A stretch of 64,000 nucleotides of DNA from Pseudomonas sivasensis (GCF_013778505.1 NZ_JAAOWU010000010.1:148853-212852); one strand, 5' to 3'; shown: positions 18,146-27,072, counted from the stretch's first letter. Made by a program: numbers and translations. Notes: generated by a model from the letters alone, not told the origin.

Positions 18146-18183
18146 AAAAAAACGCCCCCGGCCTTTCGACCGGGGGCGTTTTT
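18146..18183. terminator. Bidirectional intrinsic terminator (typA and cysteine-cluster gene)
   Basis: A strong 11-bp stem, AACGCCCCCGG with CCGGGGGCGTT, is flanked by A6 on the left and T5 on the right. It lies 19 nt beyond the typA stop and serves both convergent genes. Confidence 0.95.
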
Positions 18184-18201
18184 CATTCAGCCTGAGTTAA
18201 C

Positions 18202-20022
18202 TCAGTTCTTGGCTTTCTTGGCAGCGCGGGTACGCTCGCCTTCGTCCAGGATCTTCTTACGCAGGCGGATCGACTTAGGCGTAACTTCGCACAGCTCGTC
18301 GTCCTGGATGAATTCCAGGGCCTGTTCCAGGGTGAAGCGAACAGGTGGGACCAGAGCGATGGTTTCGTCTTTGCCCGAAGCACGCATGTTGTCGAGCTTC
18401 TTGCCTTTGGTTGGGTTGACGCCCATGTCGTTGTCACGGCTGTTCAGACCAACGATCTGACCGTTGTAGATCTCTTGACCGTGTTCAACGAACAGCTTGC
18501 CACGCGCCTGGAGGGTTTCCAGGGAGTAGGTCAGTGCCTTGCCAGTCTCAACCGATACCAGAACACCGTTCTGACGGCCGGACATGTCGCCGGACTTCAT
18601 GGTGTCGTAGCGATCGAAGATCGAGGTCAGGATGCCAGCGCCGTTGGTCAGGGTCAGGAACTGGTTACGGAAACCGATCAGACCACGAGCAGGGATGTTG
18701 TATTCCAGACGCACACGGCCTTTGCCATCCGGCACCATGTTGGTCAGGTCGCCTTTACGCAGGCCCATCTCTTCCATGACCTTGCCCTGGGATTCTTCAG
18801 GGGTGTCGATGGTTACGTTTTCGAACGGTTCCTGCTTCACGCCGTCAACTTGACGGATGATCACTTCTGGACGACCAACGCCCATTTCGAAGCCTTCGCG
18901 ACGCATGGTTTCGATCAGTACCGAGAGGTGCAGCTCACCACGGCCGGAAACCTTGAACTTGTCAGCCGAGTCGCCTTCTTCAACGCGCAGTGCAACGTTG
19001 TACAGCAGCTCTTTGTCCAGACGTTCCTTGATGTTACGGGAAGTCACGAACTTGCCTTCTTTACCGCAGAAAGGCGAGTCGTTTACCTGGAAGGTCATGG
19101 AAACGGTTGGTTCGTCAACGGTCAGAGGCTTCATCGCCTCGACGTTGTCCGGCTGGCACAGGGTGTCGGAGATGAACAGGGAGTCCATACCGCTCACGCA
19201 TACGATGTCGCCAGCGAAAGCTTCTTCAACGTCGATACGGTGCAGACCGTGGTGACCCATCAGCTTCAGGATACGACCGTTACGCTTCTTGCCGTCGGCG
19301 CCGATAGCAACAACCGGGGTGTTCGGCTTGACGCTACCACGAGCGATACGGCCAACACCGATAACACCCAGGAAGCTGTTGTAGTCCAGTGCCGAGATTT
19401 GCATCTGGAACGGGCCGTCACGGTCAACTTTTGGAGCCGGTACGTTGTCGACGATCGACTGGTACAGCGGGGTCATGTCTTCAGCCATGTCGGTGTGTTC
19501 CAGACCGGCAATGCCGTTCAGGGCCGAGGCGTACACGACTTTGAAGTCCAGCTGTTCTTCGGTAGCACCCAGGTTGTCGAACAGGTCGAAGATCTGGTCC
19601 AGAACCCAGTCCGGACGCGCGCCCGGACGGTCAACCTTGTTGATGCACACGATCGGACGCAGGCCGGCTTCGAAAGCCTTCTTGGTCACGAAACGGGTTT
19701 GCGGCATAGGGCCGTCTTGGGCATCAACCAGCAGCAGAACGGAGTCAACCATCGACATTACGCGTTCTACTTCGCCGCCGAAGTCGGCGTGGCCCGGGGT
19801 GTCCACGATGTTGATGTGGTAGCCGTTCCAGTTGATAGCGGTGTTTTTTGCCAGGATGGTAATACCGCGCTCTTTTTCCTGGTCGTTGGAGTCCATCACG
19901 CGCTCGTCGTTGAGCTCGTTGCGCTCCAGGGTGCCGGATTGACGCAGGAGTTTGTCTACCAGGGTGGTTTTACCATGGTCAACGTGAGCAATGATGGCGA
20001 TGTTACGTAGATTTTCGATCAC
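18202..20022 (-). CDS. typA: Ribosome-associated GTPase TypA/BipA
   Basis: A 606-residue translational GTPase related to EF-G and LepA. The G1 loop is AHVDHGKTT (residues 12-20), G3 is DTPGHADFGGEVERVM in the 70s, and G4 is NKVD near 130. The C-terminal part has the conserved ARGLIGFRNQFLTLTNG segment of BipA. It assists ribosome assembly and stress or cold adaptation. Single gene, downstream of thiI with 139 nt between them, ending at a strong terminator. Confidence 0.97.
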   Translation of the reverse strand: MIENLRNIAIIAHVDHGKTTLVDKLLRQSGTLERNELNDERVMDSNDQEKERGITILAKNTAINWNGYHINIVDTPGHADFGGEVERVMSMVDSVLLLVDAQDGPMPQTRFVTKKAFEAGLRPIVCINKVDRPGARPDWVLDQIFDLFDNLGATEEQLDFKVVYASALNGIAGLEHTDMAEDMTPLYQSIVDNVPAPKVDRDGPFQMQISALDYNSFLGVIGVGRIARGSVKPNTPVVAIGADGKKRNGRILKLMGHHGLHRIDVEEAFAGDIVCVSGMDSLFISDTLCQPDNVEAMKPLTVDEPTVSMTFQVNDSPFCGKEGKFVTSRNIKERLDKELLYNVALRVEEGDSADKFKVSGRGELHLSVLIETMRREGFEMGVGRPEVIIRQVDGVKQEPFENVTIDTPEESQGKVMEEMGLRKGDLTNMVPDGKGRVRLEYNIPARGLIGFRNQFLTLTNGAGILTSIFDRYDTMKSGDMSGRQNGVLVSVETGKALTYSLETLQARGKLFVEHGQEIYNGQIVGLNSRDNDMGVNPTKGKKLDNMRASGKDETIALVPPVRFTLEQALEFIQDDELCEVTPKSIRLRKKILDEGERTRAAKKAKN

Positions 20023-20161
20023 TTGTGTATCTCGATCAGAGGATTCGGTGTGCTGACAGGTCGTGGCAGCGATTTACAGTAGAGTCAGGCCTTGCCGTTA
20101 CAGCTTGACGGCAGAGTCGGGGGGCCGGTGACGCAGGCCACAGGCAAACAGCCCCGGGCTC

Positions 20162-21616
20162 TTAGCTCGGTCGATAAACGCGCACATTGGCATGCCCCTC
20201 ACTGAGCAAATGGTGGGCATGCAGGCGACTCATCACGCCTTTGTCGCAATACAGCAGGTACTGACGGCTGTCATCCAGTTCCTTGAAACGCGCGTTCAAT
20301 GCGTAGAACGGCAGCGTTTGTACGTCGACGCCAGGAATTTCCAGCGGCTCATCTTCAGCGGCATCCGGGTGACGGATGTCGACAACAATCTGGCCGGCCA
20401 GGGCTTCACTGACTTCTTCGATCTGCACATCCTGGCCCAATTCGTCGATAACACGATCGATCGGGACCAGCTTGGCGTTCTGAAGCGCACGCTCCAGAAT
20501 CGCCATATCAAACTGTTGTTCTTCGTACTCCACGCGGTTGCGCTTGGCGTGGGTCTTGGGATTCACCGAGATGACCCCGCAGTATTCAGGCATATGCTTG
20601 GCGAAGTCGGCGGTGCCGATTTCTTCTGCCAAATCGATGATGTCCTGCTTGTGGCTGGCGATCAGTGGGCGCAACACCAGCTTCTCGGTCACGCAGTCGA
20701 TCAGCGACAGGTTCGGCAGCGTCTGGCTGGAAACCTGGGAAATCGCTTCGCCGGTCACCAGGGCGTCGATCTGCAACTGATCGGCAATCCGAGACGCAGC
20801 GCGCAACATCATACGCTTCAATACTACGCCCATATGACTGTTATCGACTTTACCGAGAATTTCGCCCAGCACTTCCTCAAACGGTACGCTCACAAATAGC
20901 ACGCGTTGGGAGCTGCCGTACTTCTTCCAGATAAAGTGCGCGACTTCCATCACGCCCAATTCGTGTGCACGCCCACCCAGATTAAAGAAGCAGAAGTGGC
21001 TCATCAGGCCGCGGCGCATGATCTGGTAGGCCGCGACCGTGGAATCGAAACCGCCGGACATCAATACCAGGGTCTGTTCCAGGGCGCCCAACGGGTAGCC
21101 GCCGATGCTGTCGTGCTGGCTGTGAATCACAAACAACCGTTGGTCGCGAATTTCCATGCGCACTTCAATTTGTGGCGCTTTTAAGGAAATTCCGGCGGCG
21201 CCGCACTCGCGACGCAGCTTGCTGCCGACGTATTTCTCGACGTCCATGGAGCTGAATGGGTGCTTGCCGGCACGCTTGCAGCGTACCGAAAAAATCTTGC
21301 CTTCAAGGCTGTCACCGAAGTGCCGTTTGCATTTTTCGGTGATGTCATCGAAGTCGCCCAGCGGGTACTCATCCACCTGGAGGAAATGCGCGATACCCGG
21401 CATGCAGCTCAGGCGCTCGGTCATGTCCTTCAAGGCTTTGGCGTCGGTGAGGCGGGTTTCCAGTTCGAGGTTGTCCCACACACCGTTCACCACCACAGCC
21501 GGGTCCAGATCGCGGAGCACGGCACGGATGTTCTTGGCCAACTGACGGATGAAACGCATCCGTACCGGTCGGCTCTTGATGGTGATCTCGGGGAAGACTT
21601 TAACGATTAATTTCAT
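20162..21616 (-). CDS. thiI: tRNA 4-thiouridine synthetase ThiI
   Basis: A 484-residue enzyme that makes 4-thiouridine at tRNA position 8 and supports thiazole synthesis. Order of domains: N-terminal ferredoxin-like and THUMP (about 1-165), PP-loop ATPase with SGGFDST near residue 187, and a C-terminal rhodanese domain with the persulfide cysteine in LLYCDKGVMSRLHAH near 457. I chose the ATG at 21616 (MKLIVKVFPE), since the family starts here; the 21-codon extension is not supported. The long form with a rhodanese domain is the one that can take part in thiamine synthesis. Confidence 0.96.
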   Translation of the reverse strand: MKLIVKVFPEITIKSRPVRMRFIRQLAKNIRAVLRDLDPAVVVNGVWDNLELETRLTDAKALKDMTERLSCMPGIAHFLQVDEYPLGDFDDITEKCKRHFGDSLEGKIFSVRCKRAGKHPFSSMDVEKYVGSKLRRECGAAGISLKAPQIEVRMEIRDQRLFVIHSQHDSIGGYPLGALEQTLVLMSGGFDSTVAAYQIMRRGLMSHFCFFNLGGRAHELGVMEVAHFIWKKYGSSQRVLFVSVPFEEVLGEILGKVDNSHMGVVLKRMMLRAASRIADQLQIDALVTGEAISQVSSQTLPNLSLIDCVTEKLVLRPLIASHKQDIIDLAEEIGTADFAKHMPEYCGVISVNPKTHAKRNRVEYEEQQFDMAILERALQNAKLVPIDRVIDELGQDVQIEEVSEALAGQIVVDIRHPDAAEDEPLEIPGVDVQTLPFYALNARFKELDDSRQYLLYCDKGVMSRLHAHHLLSEGHANVRVYRPS

Positions 21617-21713
21617 GGAAACAGCGCGCGCAGGGCCTGCCGAAAAAGGGGGGCGCGGATTATAGCGGAAATCGCTCAAGGTTTAACCAGTTAATATGCA
21701 CATCACTCGACTC

Positions 21714-21772
21714 GCACTAAAGCAGTGCATTTGCATGCATCGACGCCACATTGCAGTGCGCGAATTTCGCGC
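21714..21772 (+). promoter_or_regulatory. Two NtrC-like enhancer sites upstream of glnA
   Basis: Site 1 at 21714-21728 is GCAC-N7-GTGC, a perfect match to the NtrC core. Site 2 at 21758-21772 is GCGC-N7-GCGC, a weaker match. Their starts are 44 nt apart, about four helical turns, and they lie 60-120 nt upstream of the -24 box, the usual layout for glnA enhancers. The rest of 21617-21950 holds only this control region and the thiI leader. Confidence 0.7.
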
Positions 21773-21832
21773 TTTTGTCGCAATGCACCTTTATAGGGGC
21801 GTTTTTGGAGCAAAAAACCCATGTTGGCGCAC

Positions 21833-21848
21833 TGGCATGCAATTTGCT
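21833..21848 (+). promoter_or_regulatory. Sigma-54 promoter of glnA
   Basis: TGGCATGCAATTTGCT has GG at -24 and GC at -12 with 10 nt between. The predicted start is near 21859, giving a leader of about 90 nt before the glnA ATG at 21951. With the NtrC sites upstream this explains nitrogen-limited induction. A sigma-70 promoter for basal expression is likely but not identified. Confidence 0.85.
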
Positions 21849-21950
21849 CTCTTGTGAGGCAGGTTGCCATGGCGGACTATCCGCGCCGGCATCACCCACA
21901 TTCTAAGGGCTAACTCCACTACCCCAGCCCGAAGCCACCCGGAGGACACT

Positions 21951-23357
21951 ATGTCGAAGTCGGTTCAACTCATCAAAGATCATGACGTTAAATGGATTGA
22001 TCTGCGCTTCACGGACACCAAAGGCACTCAGCACCACGTGACCATGCCGGCTCGCGATGCGCTGGATGATGCGTTCTTCGAAGAAGGCAAAATGTTCGAC
22101 GGTTCCTCCATCGCTGGCTGGAAAGGCATCGAAGCCTCCGACATGATCCTGATGCCGGACGACAGCACTGCCGTGCTGGACCCGTTCACCGAAGAAGCCA
22201 CCCTGATCCTGGTGTGCGACGTGATCGAGCCTTCGACCATGCAAGGCTACGACCGCGACCCACGTGCGATCGCCAAGCGTGCCGAGGAATACCTGAAGTC
22301 GACCGGTATCGGTGACACCGTATTCGTAGGCCCAGAGCCAGAATTCTTCATCTTTGACCAAGTGAAGTTCAAGTCCGACATCTCCGGCTCCATGTTCAAG
22401 ATCTACTCTGAACAAGGTTCGTGGATGTCCGATCAGGACGTGGAAGGCGGCAACCATGGCCACCGTCCAGGCATCAAAGGTGGTTACTTCCCAGTTCCGC
22501 CGTTCGACCACGACCACGAAATCCGTACCTCCATGTGCAACGCCATGGAAGACATGGGCCTGGTCATCGAAGTTCACCACCACGAAGTGGCGACTGCCGG
22601 CCAGAACGAAATCGGTGTGAAGTTCAACACCCTGGTTGCCAAGGCTGACGAAGTTCAGACCCTGAAGTACTGCGTACACAACACTGCCGTTGCCTACGGC
22701 CGTACCGCAACCTTCATGCCTAAGCCTCTGTACGGCGATAACGGTTCGGGTATGCACGTTCACCTGTCCATCGCCAAAGATGGCAAGAACACTTTCGCTG
22801 GCGAAGGTTATGCCGGCCTGTCCGATACCGCCCTGTACTTCATCGGCGGCATCATCAAGCACGGTAAGGCCCTGAACGGCTTCACCAACCCTTCGACCAA
22901 CTCCTACAAGCGTCTGGTCCCAGGTTTCGAAGCTCCGGTAATGCTGGCCTACTCGGCGCGCAACCGTTCCGCTTCGATCCGTATTCCTTACGTCTCCAGC
23001 CCACGCGCTCGCCGTATCGAAGCTCGCTTCCCGGATCCAGCAGCCAACCCTTACCTGGCCTTCGCTGCTCTGGTTATGGCCGGCCTGGACGGTATCCAGA
23101 ACAAGATCCACCCTGGCGACGCTGCCGACAAAAACTTGTACGACCTGCCGCCTGAAGAGGCCAAAGAGATCCCACAAGTGTGCGGCAGCCTGAAAGAAGC
23201 CCTGGAAGAGCTGGACAAGGGCCGTGCGTTCCTGACCAAAGGCGGCGTATTCAGCGACGACTTCATCGACGCTTACATCGGCCTGAAAAGCGAAGAAGAA
23301 ATCAAGGTTCGTACCTTCGTACACCCACTGGAATACGAGCTGTACTACAGCTGCTGA
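21951..23357 (+). CDS. glnA: Glutamine synthetase type I
   Basis: A 468-residue enzyme forming dodecamers that make glutamine from glutamate, ammonia and ATP. Signatures: FDGSSIAGW (residues 49-57), the ATP-binding KPLYGDNGSGMHVH, and the adenylylation site Y397 in NLYDLPPEE, so it is the GSI-beta type regulated by GlnE. I chose the ATG at 21951 because GGAGGA precedes it at good spacing and the family starts MSKSVQLIK. It has its own terminator, and ntrBC lies about 1 kb downstream rather than directly adjoining as in enterics. Confidence 0.98.
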   Translation: MSKSVQLIKDHDVKWIDLRFTDTKGTQHHVTMPARDALDDAFFEEGKMFDGSSIAGWKGIEASDMILMPDDSTAVLDPFTEEATLILVCDVIEPSTMQGYDRDPRAIAKRAEEYLKSTGIGDTVFVGPEPEFFIFDQVKFKSDISGSMFKIYSEQGSWMSDQDVEGGNHGHRPGIKGGYFPVPPFDHDHEIRTSMCNAMEDMGLVIEVHHHEVATAGQNEIGVKFNTLVAKADEVQTLKYCVHNTAVAYGRTATFMPKPLYGDNGSGMHVHLSIAKDGKNTFAGEGYAGLSDTALYFIGGIIKHGKALNGFTNPSTNSYKRLVPGFEAPVMLAYSARNRSASIRIPYVSSPRARRIEARFPDPAANPYLAFAALVMAGLDGIQNKIHPGDAADKNLYDLPPEEAKEIPQVCGSLKEALEELDKGRAFLTKGGVFSDDFIDAYIGLKSEEEIKVRTFVHPLEYELYYSC

Positions 23358-23386
23358 TCCGGTAGCGCTGCTTAAAGTGGCGTGAC

Positions 23387-23417
23387 AAAAAAGACCTCCT
23401 TCGGGAGGTCTTTTTTT
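23387..23417 (+). terminator. Intrinsic terminator of glnA
   Basis: Stem AAGACCTCC / GGAGGTCTT with a short loop, followed by T7, 30 nt after the glnA stop codon. Confidence 0.95.
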
Positions 23418-23462
23418 GCCCGTGAATTACACAGTTCCACACCTGCAAACCTAATCAAAAAG

Positions 23463-23550
23463 GTGGGAGGGAGCTTGCTCCCGATAGCGGTGGGTCAGCT
23501 GATACAGGTGCTGACTGACACTCTGCTATCGGGGGCAAGCCCCCTCCCAC
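23463..23550. repeat. REPIN directly before the chorismate-mutase-like gene
   Basis: Inverted REP arms, the left one varied to GTGGGAGGGAGCTTGCTCCC and the right one normal. Its last base is immediately followed by the AAGGAG ribosome binding site of the next gene, so the element forms most of that gene's leader. Confidence 0.95.
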
Positions 23551-23563
23551 AAGGAGATCAGCA

Positions 23564-24100
23564 TTGAAACGTCGACTTGTGTTCGCTCTATTATTCGTCA
23601 GCGCCAGTGCATTCGCTGCACCGCCGACACTGGAGCCATTGCTCAACAGCATCGCCGAACGCCTGACCATTGCCGACCAGGTGGCCCTGAGCAAATGGGA
23701 CAGCAAAAAACCGGTAGAAGACAAAAAGCGCGAGCAAGATGTGCTCGCCAGCGTCATTGCCCAGGCACCGAGCTACAAACTGGAGCCCGCCGCCGCCGAG
23801 CAATTTTTCTCGGCGCAGATCGAGGCAAACAAGCTGGTGCAGTACACCCACCTGTCCGACTGGCAGTTCCAGGGCAAGGCACCCGACGACCCGCGCCCGG
23901 ACCTGGTAAAGCAGATTCGCCCGCAACTGGATCAATTGCAAAAACGCCTGCTGCAACAACTGGCGGACTTCACTCCACAACGTACCGACCCGCAGTGCCC
24001 TCAATGGCTGGCCGAAGCGGTACATGAGCCGCTGAACGACCCACTGCGGCAATTGGCGATGATCCGCGCTACGGGCGAGCTGTGTATCTACAAAGACTAA
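23564..24100 (+). CDS. Periplasmic chorismate mutase-like protein (AroQ gamma type)
   Basis: A 178-residue exported protein: signal peptide MKRRLVFALLFVSASAFA, then an all-helical domain starting LLNSIAERLTIADQVALSKWDSKKPVEDKKRE. The R...K...K/E pattern with A-x-WK-like spacing resembles AroQ chorismate mutases, and two cysteines near the C-terminus (PQCP and GELCIY) could form the disulfide seen in secreted AroQ proteins. The start is a TTG at 23564 with AAGGAG eight nt upstream; no ATG fits. If active, it would convert chorismate to prephenate in the periplasm, whose purpose is unclear. It lies between glnA and ntrB but shares no obvious function with them. Family call moderately sure. Confidence 0.75.
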   Translation: MKRRLVFALLFVSASAFAAPPTLEPLLNSIAERLTIADQVALSKWDSKKPVEDKKREQDVLASVIAQAPSYKLEPAAAEQFFSAQIEANKLVQYTHLSDWQFQGKAPDDPRPDLVKQIRPQLDQLQKRLLQQLADFTPQRTDPQCPQWLAEAVHEPLNDPLRQLAMIRATGELCIYKD

Positions 24101-24123
24101 AACTGTAACCCCGATCCAAAAAT

Positions 24124-24148
24124 GTGGAAGAGGGGCAACCCCTCCCAC
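24124..24148. repeat. Collapsed REP hairpin remnant
   Basis: GTGGAAGAGGGGCAACCCCTCCCAC keeps both GTGG/CCCAC ends of a REPIN but has lost the whole centre and much of the arms, leaving one short hairpin 23 nt after the preceding stop codon. It is followed by an AT-rich stretch and could act as a terminator. Confidence 0.6.
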
Positions 24149-24196
24149 ATTTGATTTATATGATTTCGGCACTTCCTGAACAACCTTCACAAAACC

Positions 24197-24211
24197 GCAC
24201 TATATTGGTGC
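24197..24211 (+). promoter_or_regulatory. NtrC-like site upstream of ntrB
   Basis: GCAC-TATATTG-GTGC matches the NtrC core (GCAC-N7-GTGC) perfectly. It lies about 145 nt upstream of a sigma-54-like -24/-12 element, a normal enhancer distance, and suggests that NtrC controls its own operon. Confidence 0.7.
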
Positions 24212-24339
24212 GACATCCTGCACCCACCCCAATGACTAACACCATTTTGGTTCGAAACTTCCCGTTCAAGCTGGCAGAACGCCACAGTTTCGGGCCCTAA
24301 CCCCCCATTTCAGGGCTTTCGCGCTTCTTTTCGGAGCCT

Positions 24340-24355
24340 TGGTTTGGTTTTTGCA
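24340..24355 (+). promoter_or_regulatory. Probable sigma-54 promoter of ntrB-ntrC
   Basis: TGGTTTGGTTTTTGCA has GG and GC separated by 10 nt and a good -12 half (TTGCA), but the -24 half departs from TGGCACG at three positions. The predicted start is near 24366, 46 nt before the ntrB ATG. The 24101-24411 gap otherwise holds a REP remnant and the NtrC-like site. Confidence 0.6.
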
Positions 24356-24411
24356 TTTTCCTTGTATCAGCGTGTGCCTCAAGCCCGCGCCTTGCTCCAA
24401 AAGAGGTCCTG

Positions 24412-25497
24412 ATGACCATCAGCGATGCACTGCACCGTTTGCTACTCGACAACCTGACCACCGCGACCATCCTGCTCAATGACGACTTGCGTCTTGAGTA
24501 CATGAACCCGGCGGCGGAGATGCTTCTGGCCATCAGTGGCCAGCGCAGCCATGGGCAGTTCATCAGCGAGCTGTTCACCGAGTCGGCCGAAGCCTTGAGC
24601 TCGTTACGCCAGGCGGTGGAGCAGGCGCATCCATTCACCAAGCGTGAAGCGATGCTCACGGCCCTTACCGGGCAGACATTGACCGTCGACTACGCTGTGA
24701 CCCCGATCCTGAGCAACGGCGCGACCCTGCTGCTGCTTGAAGTACATCCCCGTGACCGCCTGCTGCGCATCACCAAAGAAGAAGCGCAGTTGTCCAAGCA
24801 AGAAACCAGCAAGATGCTGGTACGTGGCCTCGCCCATGAGATCAAGAACCCGTTGGGCGGCATCCGTGGCGCAGCGCAGTTGCTGGCCCGCGAGTTACCG
24901 GACGAGAACCTCAAGGACTACACCAACGTCATCATCGAAGAAGCCGACCGCCTGCGTAACCTGGTGGACCGCATGCTCGGCTCCAACAAGCTGCCGTCCC
25001 TTGCGATGACCAACGTGCACGAAGTACTTGAGCGCGTCTGTCATCTGGTAGAGGCGGAAAGCCAGGGCTGCATCACCTTGGTGCGCGACTACGACCCGAG
25101 CATTCCCGACGTGTTGATCGACCGCGAACAGATGATCCAAGCGGTGCTCAACATCGTGCGCAACGCCATGCAGGCCATCAGCAGCCAGAACGAATTGCGC
25201 CTGGGCCGCATCAGCCTGCGCACCCGCGCACTGCGCCAGTTCACCATCGGCCACGTGCGCCATCGCCTGGTGACCAAGGTCGAGATCATCGACAACGGCC
25301 CAGGCATTCCTGCGGAACTTCAGGAAACTATCTTCTTTCCCATGGTCAGCGGCCGCCCGGACGGTACCGGGCTGGGCCTGGCCATCACCCAGAACATCAT
25401 CAGCCAGCACCAGGGTCTGATCGAATGTGAGAGCCATCCCGGCCACACCACGTTCTCGATCTTTCTGCCTCTGGAACAAGGAGCCCCATCGACATGA
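24412..25497 (+). CDS. ntrB: Nitrogen regulation sensor histidine kinase NtrB
   Basis: A 361-residue cytosolic kinase/phosphatase (also called GlnL). Domains: PAS (about 8-120), dimerisation/phosphoacceptor with H142 in ARGLAHEIKNPLGG, and the HATPase domain with N box VLNIVRNAMQAI, G1 DNGPGIP and G2 GRPDGTGLGLAI. It phosphorylates NtrC when glutamine is low and is switched to phosphatase by PII. The ribosome binding site GAGG is close to the ATG. The stop overlaps the ntrC start by 4 nt (ATGA), so the two are coupled. Confidence 0.97.
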   Translation: MTISDALHRLLLDNLTTATILLNDDLRLEYMNPAAEMLLAISGQRSHGQFISELFTESAEALSSLRQAVEQAHPFTKREAMLTALTGQTLTVDYAVTPILSNGATLLLLEVHPRDRLLRITKEEAQLSKQETSKMLVRGLAHEIKNPLGGIRGAAQLLARELPDENLKDYTNVIIEEADRLRNLVDRMLGSNKLPSLAMTNVHEVLERVCHLVEAESQGCITLVRDYDPSIPDVLIDREQMIQAVLNIVRNAMQAISSQNELRLGRISLRTRALRQFTIGHVRHRLVTKVEIIDNGPGIPAELQETIFFPMVSGRPDGTGLGLAITQNIISQHQGLIECESHPGHTTFSIFLPLEQGAPST

Positions 25498-26930
25498 GCC
25501 GTAGTGAAACTGTCTGGATCGTCGATGACGACCGTTCTATCCGCTGGGTCCTTGAGAAAGCCTTGCAACAGGAAGGCATGACCACCCAGAGCTTCGACAG
25601 CGCCGACGGGGTGATGAGCCGCCTGGCGCGCCAGCAGCCCGACGTGATTATTTCTGACATCCGCATGCCAGGCGCCAGTGGCCTGGACCTGCTGGCACGC
25701 ATCCGCGAGCAGCACCCGCGCCTGCCGGTGATCATCATGACTGCGCACTCCGACCTGGACAGCGCTGTCGCGTCTTACCAGGGCGGCGCATTCGAATACC
25801 TGCCCAAGCCGTTTGACGTGGACGAGGCTGTGGCGCTGGTCAAGCGCGCCAACCAGCACGCCCAGGAACAACAGAATCAGGAAGCCCCGCCGGCCCTGAC
25901 CCGCACCCCGGAAATCATCGGTGAAGCGCCGGCGATGCAGGAAGTGTTTCGCGCCATCGGGCGCTTGAGCCACTCCAACATCACCGTGCTGATCAACGGC
26001 GAGTCGGGTACCGGTAAAGAGCTGGTAGCCCACGCTCTGCACCGTCATAGCCCACGGGCAGCGTCGCCGTTTATCGCACTGAACATGGCAGCGATCCCCA
26101 AGGACTTGATGGAGTCCGAGTTGTTCGGCCATGAGAAAGGCGCGTTCACCGGCGCCGCCAACCTGCGTCGCGGACGCTTTGAACAGGCGGATGGTGGCAC
26201 GCTGTTCCTCGATGAGATCGGCGATATGCCGGCCGACACCCAGACTCGCCTGCTGCGCGTACTGGCGGACGGCGAGTTCTACCGCGTGGGCGGTCACACA
26301 CCGGTCAAGGTTGATGTGCGCATCATCGCCGCGACTCACCAGAACCTGGAAACCCTGGTGCATGCGGGCAAGTTCCGTGAGGACTTGTTCCATCGCCTCA
26401 ACGTGATTCGCATCCACATCCCCCGCATGTCGGACCGCCGCGAAGATATCCCCACCCTCGCCCGCCACTTCCTCAGCCGCGCCGCCCTGGAGCTGGCGGT
26501 CGAGCCGAAGCTTTTGAAAAGCGAGACCGAGGAATACCTGAAGAACCTGCCATGGCCAGGCAACGTGCGCCAGTTGGAGAACACCTGCCGCTGGATCACG
26601 GTGATGGCGTCCGGGCGCGAAGTGCATATCGGCGACCTGCCGCCGGAGCTTTTGAGCCTGCCGCAGGATTCGGCACCAGTGACCAATTGGGAGCAGGCGC
26701 TGCGTCAATGGGCCGACCAGGCACTGGCACGGGGCCAGTCGAACCTGCTGGACAGTGCCGTACCAGCGTTCGAGCGGATCATGATCGAGACCGCCCTCAA
26801 GCACACCGCCGGCCGCCGGCGCGATGCTGCGGTGTTGCTGGGCTGGGGTCGCAATACCCTGACGCGCAAGATCAAGGAGCTGGGCATGAAAGTGGACGGT
26901 GGTGACGACGATGAGGGCGACGACGCCTGA
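25494..26930 (+). CDS. ntrC: Nitrogen regulation response regulator NtrC
   Basis: A 478-residue sigma-54 activator (also called GlnG). The receiver has D55 in IISDIRMPG; the AAA+ domain has Walker A GESGTGKE near residue 169 and the sigma-54 contact loop GAFTGA near 216; the C-terminal Fis-type helix-turn-helix reads AAVLLGWGRNTLTRKIKELG. It ends in an acidic tail (DGGDDDEGDDA). It should drive glnA, nrsZ and its own operon, all of which carry matching promoter elements nearby. Confidence 0.98.
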   Translation: MSRSETVWIVDDDRSIRWVLEKALQQEGMTTQSFDSADGVMSRLARQQPDVIISDIRMPGASGLDLLARIREQHPRLPVIIMTAHSDLDSAVASYQGGAFEYLPKPFDVDEAVALVKRANQHAQEQQNQEAPPALTRTPEIIGEAPAMQEVFRAIGRLSHSNITVLINGESGTGKELVAHALHRHSPRAASPFIALNMAAIPKDLMESELFGHEKGAFTGAANLRRGRFEQADGGTLFLDEIGDMPADTQTRLLRVLADGEFYRVGGHTPVKVDVRIIAATHQNLETLVHAGKFREDLFHRLNVIRIHIPRMSDRREDIPTLARHFLSRAALELAVEPKLLKSETEEYLKNLPWPGNVRQLENTCRWITVMASGREVHIGDLPPELLSLPQDSAPVTNWEQALRQWADQALARGQSNLLDSAVPAFERIMIETALKHTAGRRRDAAVLLGWGRNTLTRKIKELGMKVDGGDDDEGDDA

Positions 26931-26954
26931 ATCTCGAATCCACTGAGGTCTAAT

Positions 26955-27042
26955 GTGGGAGGGGGGCTTGCTCCCGATAGCAGTAGGTCAGTCACAACAT
27001 CTGTGCCTGATACACCGCCATCGGGAGCAAGCCCCCTCCCAC
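26955..27042. repeat. REPIN downstream of ntrC
   Basis: Inverted REP arms; the left arm has six Gs instead of five (GTGGGAGGGGGGCTTGCTCC). It lies 24 nt after the ntrC stop codon and before the ntrC terminator. Confidence 0.95.
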
Positions 27043-27072
27043 ATTTTGACCTACACACGGACTCAGAACCGT

